Origin: Polyangium spumosum
GTDB taxonomy: Bacteria > Myxococcota_A > Polyangia > Polyangiales > Polyangiaceae
Direction of reading: 5' to 3'
Assembly: GCF_009649845.1 (NCBI RefSeq)
Contig: NZ_WJIE01000017.1
Coordinates: 62,001 to 126,000 of the forward strand
DNA: 64,000 nucleotides
Part shown: piece after piece, positions 35,265 through 43,880 of the stretch
Layout of the letters: every line of letters starts with the position of its first letter
Numbering within the stretch: the first letter of the stretch is position 1
Notes under the pieces: model-generated
What the model was told of the DNA's origin: nothing
What the model saw: only the letters and a program-made list of their open reading frames with translations
Databases searched by the model: none
Translations under genes and position numbers: made by a program

Positions 35265-36209
35265 GTGGGGAGCGAGGACGGGGGGACGACCGAGGAGCGC
35301 GTCGCGGCGCTCGAGCGAACCCTCGCCGAGAGGGAGCGCGACATCGAAGCTCTCCGCGGCGAGCTCGCGCGCCTCGAAGCGGACAGGGAGGCCGGATCCG
35401 CGGCGCTGCGGAGGGTGAACGCGGAGAACCGGATCTTCGGCGCGCTCGCCGAGCACGCGGCCGACGCGGTCGTGATCGCGAGCCCCGAGGGCGACGTGAC
35501 GCGCGTGAGCCCGGCCTATCGCAAGATGTTCGACGCAGGCGACGAGGTGATCGGCCTGCCGCTCGTCGACGTGATCCGGCCGAGCGACACGCCATCACGC
35601 GAGGCGCTCTACGCGGCCCTCGTGGACGGGAGCTCGTACCGAGGGATCCTCTCGCTGCGCGGCGCGGACGGCGCGCCCTTGCCGGCGCAGGTGGACTGTT
35701 ACGTGGTGCGCGCGGGCCCCGAGGAGGTGCTCGGCCTCGCCGCGATCATCCGCGACCTGTCGCTCGAGCAGCGGGCGGTGGTGGAGCGCGCGGCGCTCGA
35801 GGCGAGGGTGATCGCATCGCAGGACGCGCTCATCCGCGAGCTCTCGACGCCACTCATGCCGATCGCCGAGGGCGTGATCGCGATGCCGCTCGTCGGCTCG
35901 ATCAGCGACGCGCGCGCGCAGCAGATCCTCGACGTGTTGCTCGCGGGGATCCAGGCGCAGCGGGCGACGACGGTGATCCTCGACATCACGGGCGTCTCGA
36001 TGGTGGACACACACGCGGCGAACGCGTTGATCTCGGCCGCGCAGGCGGCGCGGCTGCTCGGCGCGCGGGTGATCCTCTCGGGCATCGGCCCGGCCGTGGC
36101 GCGGACGCTGGTGGACCTCGGCGTGGAGCTCTCCGGGATGACGACGAAGGGCACGCTCGCGGCGGCGATCACGGAGGTGATGCGGACGCGGGGCGCGCGT
36201 CGGCCTTGA
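35265..36209 (+). CDS. Coiled-coil-PAS-STAS sensor, RsbR family
   Basis: A 314-residue stressosome-type sensor. A coiled-coil helix (about 8-55) precedes a PAS domain (about 60-175, with GDEVIGLPLVDVI), a linker, and a STAS domain (about 195-305). The STAS domain keeps LDITGVSMVDT and SGIGPAVARTLV, with Thr at both RsbR phosphorylation positions. No RsbT-type kinase is adjacent. It begins with GTG 35265 and overlaps the convergent membrane transporter gene by 41 nt. Input signal unknown. Confidence 0.85.
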   Translation: MGSEDGGTTEERVAALERTLAERERDIEALRGELARLEADREAGSAALRRVNAENRIFGALAEHAADAVVIASPEGDVTRVSPAYRKMFDAGDEVIGLPLVDVIRPSDTPSREALYAALVDGSSYRGILSLRGADGAPLPAQVDCYVVRAGPEEVLGLAAIIRDLSLEQRAVVERAALEARVIASQDALIRELSTPLMPIAEGVIAMPLVGSISDARAQQILDVLLAGIQAQRATTVILDITGVSMVDTHAANALISAAQAARLLGARVILSGIGPAVARTLVDLGVELSGMTTKGTLAAAITEVMRTRGARRP

Positions 36210-37245
36210 GCTTCCCCTGCCGCGCCGCCGCGATCGTCGGCCACGCGAGCACCACGATCGCGAGGAGCACGAGCCCCGCCCCGGCGAGCTCGCTCATCGG
36301 CGTCGCCCGACCGAGCCCGAGCAGCGCGAGCGTCGCCGAGGCGAGCACGCCGGCGAGCACGCTCGACGCGCGGTTCACCGGCACGCAGAACGCGTTCTCG
36401 CGCCCGTCGAGCAGGATGAGCGCGCCGAAGATGCCCGTGCCCTGCGAGAGCAAGCCGATCCCGATCGCCGGCAGGAGCGCGCCCGCGCTGCCGAGCGACA
36501 CGAACCCCGAGCGCAGCGCCTCGAGCGCCGCGCCCTTGCCGATCAGCGCGCCCACGGCGAGCGTGAGCACCACGACGGGCGTCGCGATCATCTGCTCCTC
36601 GACGAAGTAACGGAGCATGACGTCCGGGTCGTCGGACTTCGCGAGCTTGCTCATGAAGCGCAGCCGGAAGAAGTAACTCGCGAGGTAAGCGGCGACGTCG
36701 ATCGCGGCGATCAGGGTGAGCTCGTAGCTCGCGCCCGTGCCGAGCGAGACGACGAGCGAGGCGAGGCTCAAGCCGAGCGCGACCCACGAGACGATCCGCA
36801 CGCGCCTGCCGGAGAGCACGTCGACGAAGGGCGCGAGGACGAGCACGCCGCCGCGCATGAGCAACATCATGAGGACGATCGAGACGCCGTCGAACGTGTA
36901 CGCGAGCGTGGTCGTCGGGATGATGACCGCGGTGGCGACACCCGAGAGGAAGGTCCAGCGCGTGGGGAAAGGGACGCGGAGGCCGAGGACGGTCCGATGC
37001 GTGGCGTACCGGAAGAGGCCACGCCACGAGAGGAAGACGAACATGCCGACGAGCGAGGCGATCGTCGTGACGGGCAGGAGCTCGGCGCCGGAGACCACGC
37101 GTGTCATGCCGGGGATCCGGCCCTGCGAGGCGAGCTTCGTGAGCGCGCTGTAGGGCCAGTAGCAGGCGAAATAGCCGAAGGCGTAGAGCCAGATCCGGGC
37201 GTCGTGGGCGGGGCGAGCGTCGGGCACGAGGGGGCGAGGATGCAC
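36169..37245 (-). CDS. Multi-pass membrane protein, EamA/DMT-like
   Basis: About 358 residues with nine to ten hydrophobic helices, starting IWLYAFGYFACYWPYSAL. Layout and internal pseudo-symmetry resemble drug/metabolite transporters of the EamA type, with short basic loops. The N-terminus is set at GTG 37245; a GTG at 37227 is an alternative and no clear Shine-Dalgarno is visible. It ends inside the convergent PAS-STAS gene and is divergent from the DASS transporter by about 69 nt. Substrate unknown; family placement is tentative. Confidence 0.6.
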   Translation of the reverse strand: MHPRPLVPDARPAHDARIWLYAFGYFACYWPYSALTKLASQGRIPGMTRVVSGAELLPVTTIASLVGMFVFLSWRGLFRYATHRTVLGLRVPFPTRWTFLSGVATAVIIPTTTLAYTFDGVSIVLMMLLMRGGVLVLAPFVDVLSGRRVRIVSWVALGLSLASLVVSLGTGASYELTLIAAIDVAAYLASYFFRLRFMSKLAKSDDPDVMLRYFVEEQMIATPVVVLTLAVGALIGKGAALEALRSGFVSLGSAGALLPAIGIGLLSQGTGIFGALILLDGRENAFCVPVNRASSVLAGVLASATLALLGLGRATPMSELAGAGLVLLAIVVLAWPTIAAARQGKLKADARPASASPP

Positions 37246-37314
37246 CGCCCCACGCGCGAAGCAAAGCGCGGAGAGGCGTGTGCGTCGCGGCCGGCGGGCG
37301 GGTAAGAAGCGGCC

Positions 37315-38745
37315 ATGTCGCGGGAGCTTCCCAGGGTCTCGAACCTCGCGCCCCTCGTGTTGCGGGTCGATCCACGCGCGCTCGTCGGGGTCACGTTGGC
37401 GATCGTCGGAGCCGTCGCGGCGCACCGCGGCTGGCTCGCCGCGCCGCTCGGGCTCGCGCGGCCTGCGGAGATCACGCTCGGCATCGTGATCGTCGCGGCC
37501 GCGCTCTGGCTCACCGAGGCGGTGCCGCTCTTCGTCACGAGCCTCGTCATCCTGGCGCTCGAGCTCGTCTGGCTCTCGCCCGCGCTCGACCCCGCGCGCC
37601 ACGGACCGACGCTCTTCTTGAACGCGTTTTTCTCGGACGTGACGCTCCTCTTCCTGGGCGGCTTCGTGCTCAGCGTGGCCATCGAGCGCACCCAGCTCGA
37701 TCGGCGCATCTCGCGCTTGATCCTCCGCCGCGCGGGCACGTCGCCTCCGCGCATCGTGCTCGCCATGATGATCGCGACGAGCGTGATCGGCGTGTGGATG
37801 AGCAACACGGCCGCGTGCGCGCTGATGCTCGGCCCGGCGGCGGCGATGCTCGCGCGTGTCCCGCCGGGGGACGGGTTCCGCAAGGCGCTGCTGCTCGGCA
37901 TCGCGTTCTCGGCGAACCTCGGCGGCCTGGCCACGCCGATCAGCTCGCCGCCGAACGCGATCGTGATGCGTTACCTCGACGCGGAGGCGCCGAGCTTCGT
38001 CACGTGGATGGCGCTCGCGGTGCCGCTCCAGGTGGTGCTGCAGCTCATCCTGCTCGTCTACCTCGGCCGGCGTTACCCGAGCGGCGTGAAGGAGATCGTG
38101 CTCGACGACGGCGAGCCGCTGCAGCCGTTTGGTCGTCCGCAGGCGCTCGTGCTCGGCGTGTTCGTGTTGACCGTGGCGGGCTGGGTCTTCGGCGGCGCGC
38201 TCTCGCTGACCTCGGGCACGGTCGCGCTGCTCCCGGTCGTGATCTTCTTCGGCACGGACCTCCTGCGCGCGCCGGACCTGCGCGCGTTGCCGTGGGACGT
38301 GATCCTCCTCATCGGCGGCGGCCTCGCGCTCGGCGCGGCGGTCGAGCAGTCGGGGCTCGCGACGTGGGCGACGCAGCGGCTCCCGACGGCGGGGCTGCCG
38401 CCCTTCGTGGTGATGGGCGTGGTGGCGGTCTTCGCGGTGGTGGTCTCGTCCGTCATGAGCAACACGGCCGCGGTGAACCTGCTCGCGCCCGTGGTGATGG
38501 GGCTCGAAGGCGTGCCGCACGCGCCGCTCCTGCTCGTCGCGGCGTTCGCGTGCACGCTGTCGATGCCGCTGCCCGTGAGCACGCCGCCGAACGCGATGGC
38601 ATACGGCTTCCGCGTGGATGCATCGAGCAAGGGCGAGTTCACGGCGCGGGACATGATCGCGCCGGGGATGTTCATCACGCTCGTGGGGCTCGTGGCGCTC
38701 GCGGCGTTCACGCGGTTCTGGTTCACGAGGTTTCTGGGGGGCTGA
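37315..38745 (+). CDS. DASS family (SLC13-like) divalent anion:sodium symporter
   Basis: A 476-residue, roughly eleven-helix transporter. The two SNT motifs that form the Na+/carboxylate site are present as MSNTAACALMLGP (about 162-174) and MSNTAAVNLLAP (near 380). The C-terminal repeat has LPVSTPPNAMAYG, matching the N-terminal ISSPPNAIVM. These proteins import dicarboxylates such as succinate, citrate or sulfate. In this context it could feed the TCA cycle genes (sdh, suc, fum) found in the window, but there is no direct linkage. ATG 37315. Confidence 0.9.
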   Translation: MSRELPRVSNLAPLVLRVDPRALVGVTLAIVGAVAAHRGWLAAPLGLARPAEITLGIVIVAAALWLTEAVPLFVTSLVILALELVWLSPALDPARHGPTLFLNAFFSDVTLLFLGGFVLSVAIERTQLDRRISRLILRRAGTSPPRIVLAMMIATSVIGVWMSNTAACALMLGPAAAMLARVPPGDGFRKALLLGIAFSANLGGLATPISSPPNAIVMRYLDAEAPSFVTWMALAVPLQVVLQLILLVYLGRRYPSGVKEIVLDDGEPLQPFGRPQALVLGVFVLTVAGWVFGGALSLTSGTVALLPVVIFFGTDLLRAPDLRALPWDVILLIGGGLALGAAVEQSGLATWATQRLPTAGLPPFVVMGVVAVFAVVVSSVMSNTAAVNLLAPVVMGLEGVPHAPLLLVAAFACTLSMPLPVSTPPNAMAYGFRVDASSKGEFTARDMIAPGMFITLVGLVALAAFTRFWFTRFLGG

Positions 38746-38856
38746 GCGGGCGGCGGGGCGCCTCGCGCGGCCGAGCTCTCTCCTCGCACGCGCCGGGAGG
38801 CGCTCCCCACGCCCCGAGTAAAGCGAGCCACATCACACGCCTTCCTTCCCACGGGT

Positions 38857-38961
38857 TTGCGGTTCGCTCCGACGGATGTGCGGTTCGGTCCTGCGGCCGT
38901 GCCGTTGGCTCCCGCGGCCGTGCCGTTCCTTCGCACGAAGGTGCGTTTTTCTCGTGCGCAC
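38857..38961. repeat. 21-bp tandem repeat array, five units
   Basis: Five consecutive 21-bp units (38857, 38878, 38899, 38920, 38941) with decaying identity, for example GTGCGGTTCGGTCCTGCGGC followed by GTGCCGTTGGCTCCCGCGGC. The rest of the 369-nt gap (38746-39114) between the DASS gene and the unknown gene holds no other gene. The period, a multiple of three, would leave any reading frame open, but I see no signal of coding use. A comparable array precedes the paralogous gene at 62761-63387. Confidence 0.8.
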
Positions 38962-39114
38962 TCGCGCCGGCTCTCCGCACCACCGCCCGACCTTCCCGAG
39001 CGACCCCTCCTCGCGCACGTACAGCAGCACGGTTCTGCCTCCCGATTCGACGACTTCCTGATACCGTCCACACGGAACCAGCACACGCACGCTGGTGTGG
39101 AGGCAAGGGAGAAC

Positions 39115-39750
39115 ATGGGTGCGATCGATTACAAGCGTTTTCATCGGCTCCTGACGCGTTGTCAGGAGCTCGGCACGGACGCGAATGCGCCGATCGTCGT
39201 GAGGCGCGTGTATGCGGACGTCTTGAAGGCCCCGGCGGATACGTTCCTCGCCGCGCAGAAGTCCGTGTCGGCGGGCGAGAGCGCGGCCGCGAAGGAGGAC
39301 TCCGAGGCCTCGACCGCGCTCGAATCGATCGACAAACCCTATCGCGAAGCGCGCGCCGTCACGCTGGCCTACCTGCCCACGCTGAAGGTGCCGGACACGC
39401 TGAAGCGTCAGCCGACCGATACCGACAAGGTGACCGCGATCGAGGAGCTGCTCGACGCGATCGACGATCACCTGGGGACGCCATGGGCCGACGAGGTCCT
39501 GAGCGGCGAATTCGGCAAGCGCGCGCCTCTGGCGATCAAGGAGATCAGCGAATCGGTGGAGGCAAACAAGGACCTCGGCAGCGCCAAGCAAGCACGCGCA
39601 GCAGCGTACGGGCCGGCCTACGAGAAGTATCTCGCGTTCAAGCGCGTGGTGCGCGAATCCCACGGGCCGGCGTCGAAGGAGTACAAGCGGATTCATCTGC
39701 GGGCGGGCGCAGGCGGGGAGGAGGAGGAAGGGCCGGGCGGGGAGGGTTGA
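39115..39750 (+). CDS. Unknown conserved protein, paralog A
   Basis: A 211-residue soluble helical protein, unknown family. The second half is highly similar by eye to the protein at 62761-63387: VPDTLKRQPTDTDKVTAIE against LPDTLKSQPTDTDQLKAIE, and AYGPAYEKYLAFKRVVRES against AYGPTYEKYLAFKRVVRNA. ATG 39115 has AAGGGAGA upstream. The C-terminus is Gly/Glu-rich. An array of 21-bp tandem repeats lies about 150 nt upstream, and a terminator-like hairpin overlaps the stop. No function can be assigned. Confidence 0.8.
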   Translation: MGAIDYKRFHRLLTRCQELGTDANAPIVVRRVYADVLKAPADTFLAAQKSVSAGESAAAKEDSEASTALESIDKPYREARAVTLAYLPTLKVPDTLKRQPTDTDKVTAIEELLDAIDDHLGTPWADEVLSGEFGKRAPLAIKEISESVEANKDLGSAKQARAAAYGPAYEKYLAFKRVVRESHGPASKEYKRIHLRAGAGGEEEEGPGGEG

Positions 39751-39777
39751 GGGGCGATCGCCCCGAGCCCCTCAACC
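39745..39777. terminator. Hairpin overlapping the stop codon, candidate terminator
   Basis: Perfect 11-bp arms (GGTTGAGGGGC at 39745-39755 and GCCCCTCAACC at 39767-39777) with an 11-nt loop. The stop codon of the unknown gene lies in the left arm. No U-run follows, so termination would be Rho-assisted or the hairpin may act in RNA stability. Confidence 0.5.
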
Positions 39778-39870
39778 AGAACGCGACTTCGGGACGGCGG
39801 CGGGGGCCCGATTCAGAATGCCCGCAACGCAAACGCCATTGCCCCCGATATCAACCCCATTGAATCCGAA

Positions 39871-39897
39871 GGGGGCTTCGATTCCCGGGAAGCCCCC
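39871..39897. other. Inverted repeat upstream of the kinase gene
   Basis: Perfect 9-bp arms GGGGGCTTC (39871-39879) and GAAGCCCCC (39889-39897), 9-nt loop. It lies about 100 nt before the Ser/Thr kinase start and could be a terminator for upstream transcription or an operator. There is no further support. Confidence 0.35.
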
Positions 39898-39999
39898 GGC
39901 ATAACGCGGAGCACGCGTCGAGGGCGGATCCCCACAATCGCCGGCAGGCTGCTGGGCGACGACGAACCCGGTGGTAGGATCGCCGACCGAGAGGGCAGC

Positions 40000-41703
40000 A
40001 TGAAGGTCGGAGACGTCGTCCGAGGCGAATACAAGCTCGTCCGTCCAATCGGTGACGGCGCGATGGGGGCCGTGTGGGAGACGCTGCACGAGCCCACGGG
40101 GAGGCGCGTCGCGCTCAAGTTGATCAAGAGCCAGGATGAGCACCTCCGGAGGCGCCTCGTCCGAGAGGCTCGCCTCTGCGGGCAATTGCGTCACCAGAAT
40201 ATCGTGGAGCTCTACGAGGCGGGTGAGACGGAGAAAGGTGATCCCTTCCTCGCCATGGAGCTCCTGACGGGGGAGACCGTCGCGGCGCTCTTGCAACGAC
40301 GACACACCCTTTCGTCCAGCCTCACCGCGCGTATCGGGCGGGACGTGGCGTACGCGCTGTCCGTCGCGCACGAGGCGCGGATCGTTCATCGCGACCTGAA
40401 GCCCACGAACATCTTCCTTCACCGGGACAGGGCGACGAGCGATTGGTACGTGAAGGTCCTCGATTTCGGCGTGGCCAAGCAGATCGACGGGCAGGACAGT
40501 TGCCTCACGCAGACCGGGGGGGTCGTCGGGTCCCTGGCCTACATGAGCCCCGAGCAGCTCTGCGTGGCCAAGAACCTCGATCATCGCACGGACATCTGGT
40601 CGATCGGCGTGGTGATGTTCGAGATGATCGTTGGCGTCCGCCCCTTCGGGGGTTCGACCGAGGATCTGATTCACGCGATCTTGACCGAGGACGCCCCGCT
40701 CGTGTCGCGGCGTGTGCGTCACGTCGACCCGGGCCTCGCCGAGATCATCGCGCATTGCCTCACGCGTGACCGGCAAAAGCGCATTGGCTCGGCGCTCGAG
40801 CTCGCCGCCATGCTGGAGGCCTGCACGCGCGGAGGCTCGCTCGCCGACGAGCTCGGAGCCGCCCCCCCGGACTCGGGCGAGGCCACACGGGTGATGCCCT
40901 CCAAGGCAGCGCCGCCACTCGACGGGAACCGGAGGTTGACGGCGAACGGCACGGTGGTGCTCGGCCCCGAGGAGCTCGCGGCAAACAAGCGTCAGCCTCG
41001 CGCGGAATCGCAGCCGGAGCCGACGACAGCCGTCCTCGCCGCGACAACGCCGCTCCCGGAGCTCCCGGAGACCCCGCCTGGGTCCTCGCGGCGCGGGAGC
41101 GCGGACGGTCCGGAGGAGGCGCCGCCGGGGACGTCGTCCATCGACGGGGTGGTCCGGTGGGTCGCGCCGCCGCGCCCGGGGAGCATTCCGGAGATCATCC
41201 CATCCGCACCGATGGCCCCCTCCGCGTCGACCACGCCGCAGGTCCGGCGATCCGTCATCGATATCAAGGTGGCGACGGGTTTGCTCGTCGGGGCGCTGGG
41301 CCTTCTGGCCTTCGCGGTGGTACGCGACAAAGCCTCGACGGCGACGCCTCCCGCGATTGCGCCCGCGGCGGTAGCGCAAGCTCCCATGGACGTTGCGCGC
41401 CCGGGCGAGGCGCAAACGGGCGCGGCGATCCCGCCCGCGCTGGAGCCACCAACAGCGCCGGCCCCGACGGTCGCGCCCATACCCAACACTCCCGATCCAG
41501 CCTCGACGCCACCCGCGAAGGCAGACGCGCACGACGCGCCAAAGCGGGACGCCACGACGGTCAAAGCGAAGGAGCCGGGCGTCAAGGTGCCCGTTCCGAA
41601 CCGAGGCGGAACTCCAGCGCCACCGAAGCCCAAGCCTCCGCAGCCTGGCGCGAAGGGACCCATCGTCAAGGGCACGAAGCGCTTCATCCCGGACTCCCTT
41701 TAA
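40000..41703 (+). CDS. Hanks-type Ser/Thr protein kinase, membrane anchored
   Basis: A 567-residue kinase. The catalytic domain (about 11-280) is intact: GDGAMGAV glycine loop, VALKLIK with Lys40, HRDLKPTN with Asp132, DFG with Asp155, and GSLAYMSPEQL. A disordered Pro/Ala/Thr tail surrounds a single membrane helix VATGLLVGALGLLAFAVV (about 421-438), giving a short extracytoplasmic C-terminus rich in Pro and Lys. No sensor domain is evident. It is followed by two PEGA proteins and a Cys-rich lipoprotein on the same strand, a recurring kind of neighbourhood in Polyangiales; they may be substrates or partners. Confidence 0.93.
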   Translation: MKVGDVVRGEYKLVRPIGDGAMGAVWETLHEPTGRRVALKLIKSQDEHLRRRLVREARLCGQLRHQNIVELYEAGETEKGDPFLAMELLTGETVAALLQRRHTLSSSLTARIGRDVAYALSVAHEARIVHRDLKPTNIFLHRDRATSDWYVKVLDFGVAKQIDGQDSCLTQTGGVVGSLAYMSPEQLCVAKNLDHRTDIWSIGVVMFEMIVGVRPFGGSTEDLIHAILTEDAPLVSRRVRHVDPGLAEIIAHCLTRDRQKRIGSALELAAMLEACTRGGSLADELGAAPPDSGEATRVMPSKAAPPLDGNRRLTANGTVVLGPEELAANKRQPRAESQPEPTTAVLAATTPLPELPETPPGSSRRGSADGPEEAPPGTSSIDGVVRWVAPPRPGSIPEIIPSAPMAPSASTTPQVRRSVIDIKVATGLLVGALGLLAFAVVRDKASTATPPAIAPAAVAQAPMDVARPGEAQTGAAIPPALEPPTAPAPTVAPIPNTPDPASTPPAKADAHDAPKRDATTVKAKEPGVKVPVPNRGGTPAPPKPKPPQPGAKGPIVKGTKRFIPDSL

Positions 41704-41871
41704 TGGGACCACGTCGAGGGCGATCGGCCCCGCGCGACGACGACCCCATTTGCTGGATTGGCGCCGCAATCGTGTCATAAAAGCCTCGTGGTCAACACGA
41801 GAAAACAAGGCAAGTTCGGCGCGAACGCTCCCCGTGATACGCGCTCGGAATCAACGGCAGACGCAATCGTG

Positions 41872-42795
41872 GGGCGAGGCATTCGGCGCGCCCCTCGCTG
41901 GGCGCTCGTGGCGGGTTTCCTCGTGGGCATCTCTTCCGTGACCCCCGCATGGGGCGCCGGACCGGCGGGTACGGCCTCCGTCATGGAAGAACAGAAGCGC
42001 CATTTCAAAGCAGGCGTGGCTGCGGCCGACGCGGGAGACTGGGCGCAAGCGGACGTGGAGTTCGCCGCGGCCTGGGACGTAAAGCCTCACTACAAGATCG
42101 CCTGGGCCCGGGGCGGGGCGAAGATCGAGCTCGGCAAGTATCGCGAGGCGACGGCCCAGCTCGAGGCCTGCCTGCGCGAGGGTACGAAGATGACCAAGGC
42201 CGAGCGAAAGCAGGTCGAGGAGCTGCTCGCGGAGGCGCGCGCGAAGCTCGTGAAGCTGCACATTCGCCTGAGCGTACCGGGGGCGGAGATCCGGGTGGAC
42301 GGAGAGCCCGTGGGGACGTCGCCGCTCGAGGCGGACGTGATCGTCGATCCCGGGCAAAGGAGCATCGCGGCGACGAAGCCCGGGGTGAAATTCGTCCCGG
42401 TGACGCTCTCGGTGTCACCCGGGCAGGCGATGAACGTGGACATCGAGGTCGAGCCGCCGCCTCCCGCTCCTCTTCCCGTGAAAAAGGACGCAGCAAAGCC
42501 CGCGGAAGGCGGCGGTTGGAAGCCGTGGGTCGTGGGCGCAGGGACAGCGGTGGCCGTCACGGGCATCGGGACGGGCGCTGCGATCCTGGCGCTCACGCCG
42601 GCGGAGTCTTGGGACGAGAACATGAAATGGGCGATGACATCCTTCGCCGTCGGGGGCACGGCGGCGATCGGCGCGATCATCGTGGGGGCGCTGTGGGCGA
42701 CGGAGAAGAAGCCGGCCGCGCAGAGGAGCGCGGTGTGGGTCGCGCCCGTGGTGAGCGGGCGGGAGAATGGGGTCTGGCTGGGCGGGGCGTTCTGA
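41872..42795 (+). CDS. TPR/PEGA-domain exported protein, copy 1
   Basis: The product has a signal peptide (RRAPRWALVAGFLVGISSV, cleaved near AWGAGP), TPR-like helices (about 50-125), a PEGA beta domain with IRVDGEPVGTSPLEADVIVD, and two C-terminal hydrophobic segments. The start is uncertain: GTG 41872 gives a signal peptide of normal length, while GTG 41788 and TTG 41758 would add 28 or 38 residues. The next gene is a paralog, sharing GNxHF/AG and PGxEVxVDG elements, consistent with duplication. PEGA domains are common on bacterial surface proteins; role unknown. Confidence 0.7.
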   Translation, partial: GRGIRRAPRWALVAGFLVGISSVTPAWGAGPAGTASVMEEQKRHFKAGVAAADAGDWAQADVEFAAAWDVKPHYKIAWARGGAKIELGKYREATAQLEACLREGTKMTKAERKQVEELLAEARAKLVKLHIRLSVPGAEIRVDGEPVGTSPLEADVIVDPGQRSIAATKPGVKFVPVTLSVSPGQAMNVDIEVEPPPPAPLPVKKDAAKPAEGGGWKPWVVGAGTAVAVTGIGTGAAILALTPAESWDENMKWAMTSFAVGGTAAIGAIIVGALWATEKKPAAQRSAVWVAPVVSGRENGVWLGGAF

Positions 42796-42811
42796 AGGCG
42801 AGATTCTTACC

Positions 42812-43870
42812 ATGACAACGATGTCGAAGGCGCCCTTGCGTTCGGCCGCGCTCGCGGCTGCGGTGTCGGCGCTCCTGGTCAGCAGCGCGGGGATGGCGTC
42901 CGGGCCGGCGGACGCGGCACGAAAACACTTCAATGCCGGGCTCGTGGCGAGGGGAGCCGGTCACTGGGACGAGGCGTATGCGGAGTTCACGCGGGCGTAT
43001 CTGCTCAGCAAGGAGCCGAGGTACGTCGCGAACCTCGGCCTGGCGGAGCTCAAGGTGGGCAAACCTCGCGCCGCCGTCGCGCACCTCTCGTCGTTCCTGC
43101 GCGAGGCCATCGACGCGAGCGACGAGGATCGCATGCTCATCGCGAAGCTCTTGCTCGAGGCACGCTCGAAGCTCGGGGCGCTCCGGGTTCGCGTGGACGA
43201 GCCGGGGGTGGAGGTGCTCGTGGACGGCGTCGTCGTGGGGCGAGGGCCCTTGATGGAGGTGCTCGTCGAGCCGGGGCCGCGGAGGGTGACGGCGCGGAAG
43301 CCGGGGGTTCGGTTCGCCACGGAGACGGTCGACGTCCGGCCGGGGGATGCGCCGCGGGAGATGCGAATCGGGCGGGAGGTCGCCGGGGTCGGTCCGGTCG
43401 AAAGCCACGGGGCGGGAGGCGCTACGAAGCCGGCGGAGCGACCGACGAACTGGAAGCCGTGGGCGATTGCAGGGAGCGCCGTGGTGTCGGCTGCGGGGTT
43501 CGGGCTGGGGGCCGGGATGGTGCTGCACGCGAACGGGCTGGCGAGTGAGGCCAATGCCACGGCCAAGAAGGCGGAGGAGGAAGCACGAAAGGAGCTGTGG
43601 GAGACGCCGCTGGAGGCGGGCGATCCGAGGACCGTCGAGGTGTGCGCGGGCGTGAGGCAGGAGATGTGTGACTCCTACGATAGCCTCAGCGCTCGCCATG
43701 CCGAAGCCGTCCGCTGGGCGACGGCCGGTTTCATCGTGGGAGGTGTTGCTGCTGCGGCGACGATCACGCTGTTGCTATTGCCGAATGCCGAGCAGAAGCG
43801 CTCGAGCATGACGGTCCTGCCCGTCCTCGGCGACGGGGTGCGTGGGATCGGGGTTGTGGGTTCTTTCTGA
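42812..43870 (+). CDS. TPR/PEGA-domain exported protein, copy 2
   Basis: A 352-residue paralog of the preceding protein: signal peptide (LRSAALAAAVSALLVSSAG), TPR-like part with ARKHFNAGLVARGAGHWDEA, PEGA domain with VEVLVDGVVVGRGPLMEVL, then two hydrophobic C-terminal segments with an intervening charged loop. ATG 42812 precedes the signal; an upstream in-frame ATG at 42767 overlaps the previous gene. Both paralogs likely sit in the envelope. The gene is 16 nt after copy 1, indicating one transcript. Confidence 0.78.
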   Translation: MTTMSKAPLRSAALAAAVSALLVSSAGMASGPADAARKHFNAGLVARGAGHWDEAYAEFTRAYLLSKEPRYVANLGLAELKVGKPRAAVAHLSSFLREAIDASDEDRMLIAKLLLEARSKLGALRVRVDEPGVEVLVDGVVVGRGPLMEVLVEPGPRRVTARKPGVRFATETVDVRPGDAPREMRIGREVAGVGPVESHGAGGATKPAERPTNWKPWAIAGSAVVSAAGFGLGAGMVLHANGLASEANATAKKAEEEARKELWETPLEAGDPRTVEVCAGVRQEMCDSYDSLSARHAEAVRWATAGFIVGGVAAAATITLLLLPNAEQKRSSMTVLPVLGDGVRGIGVVGSF

Positions 43871-43880
43871 CCGGGGGCTT

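Noticed and set aside
39751-39764. GGGGCGATCGCCCC palindrome as a HIP1-like site
   Set aside because: Single copy in a hairpin region after a stop codon; explained as part of a terminator-like structure.
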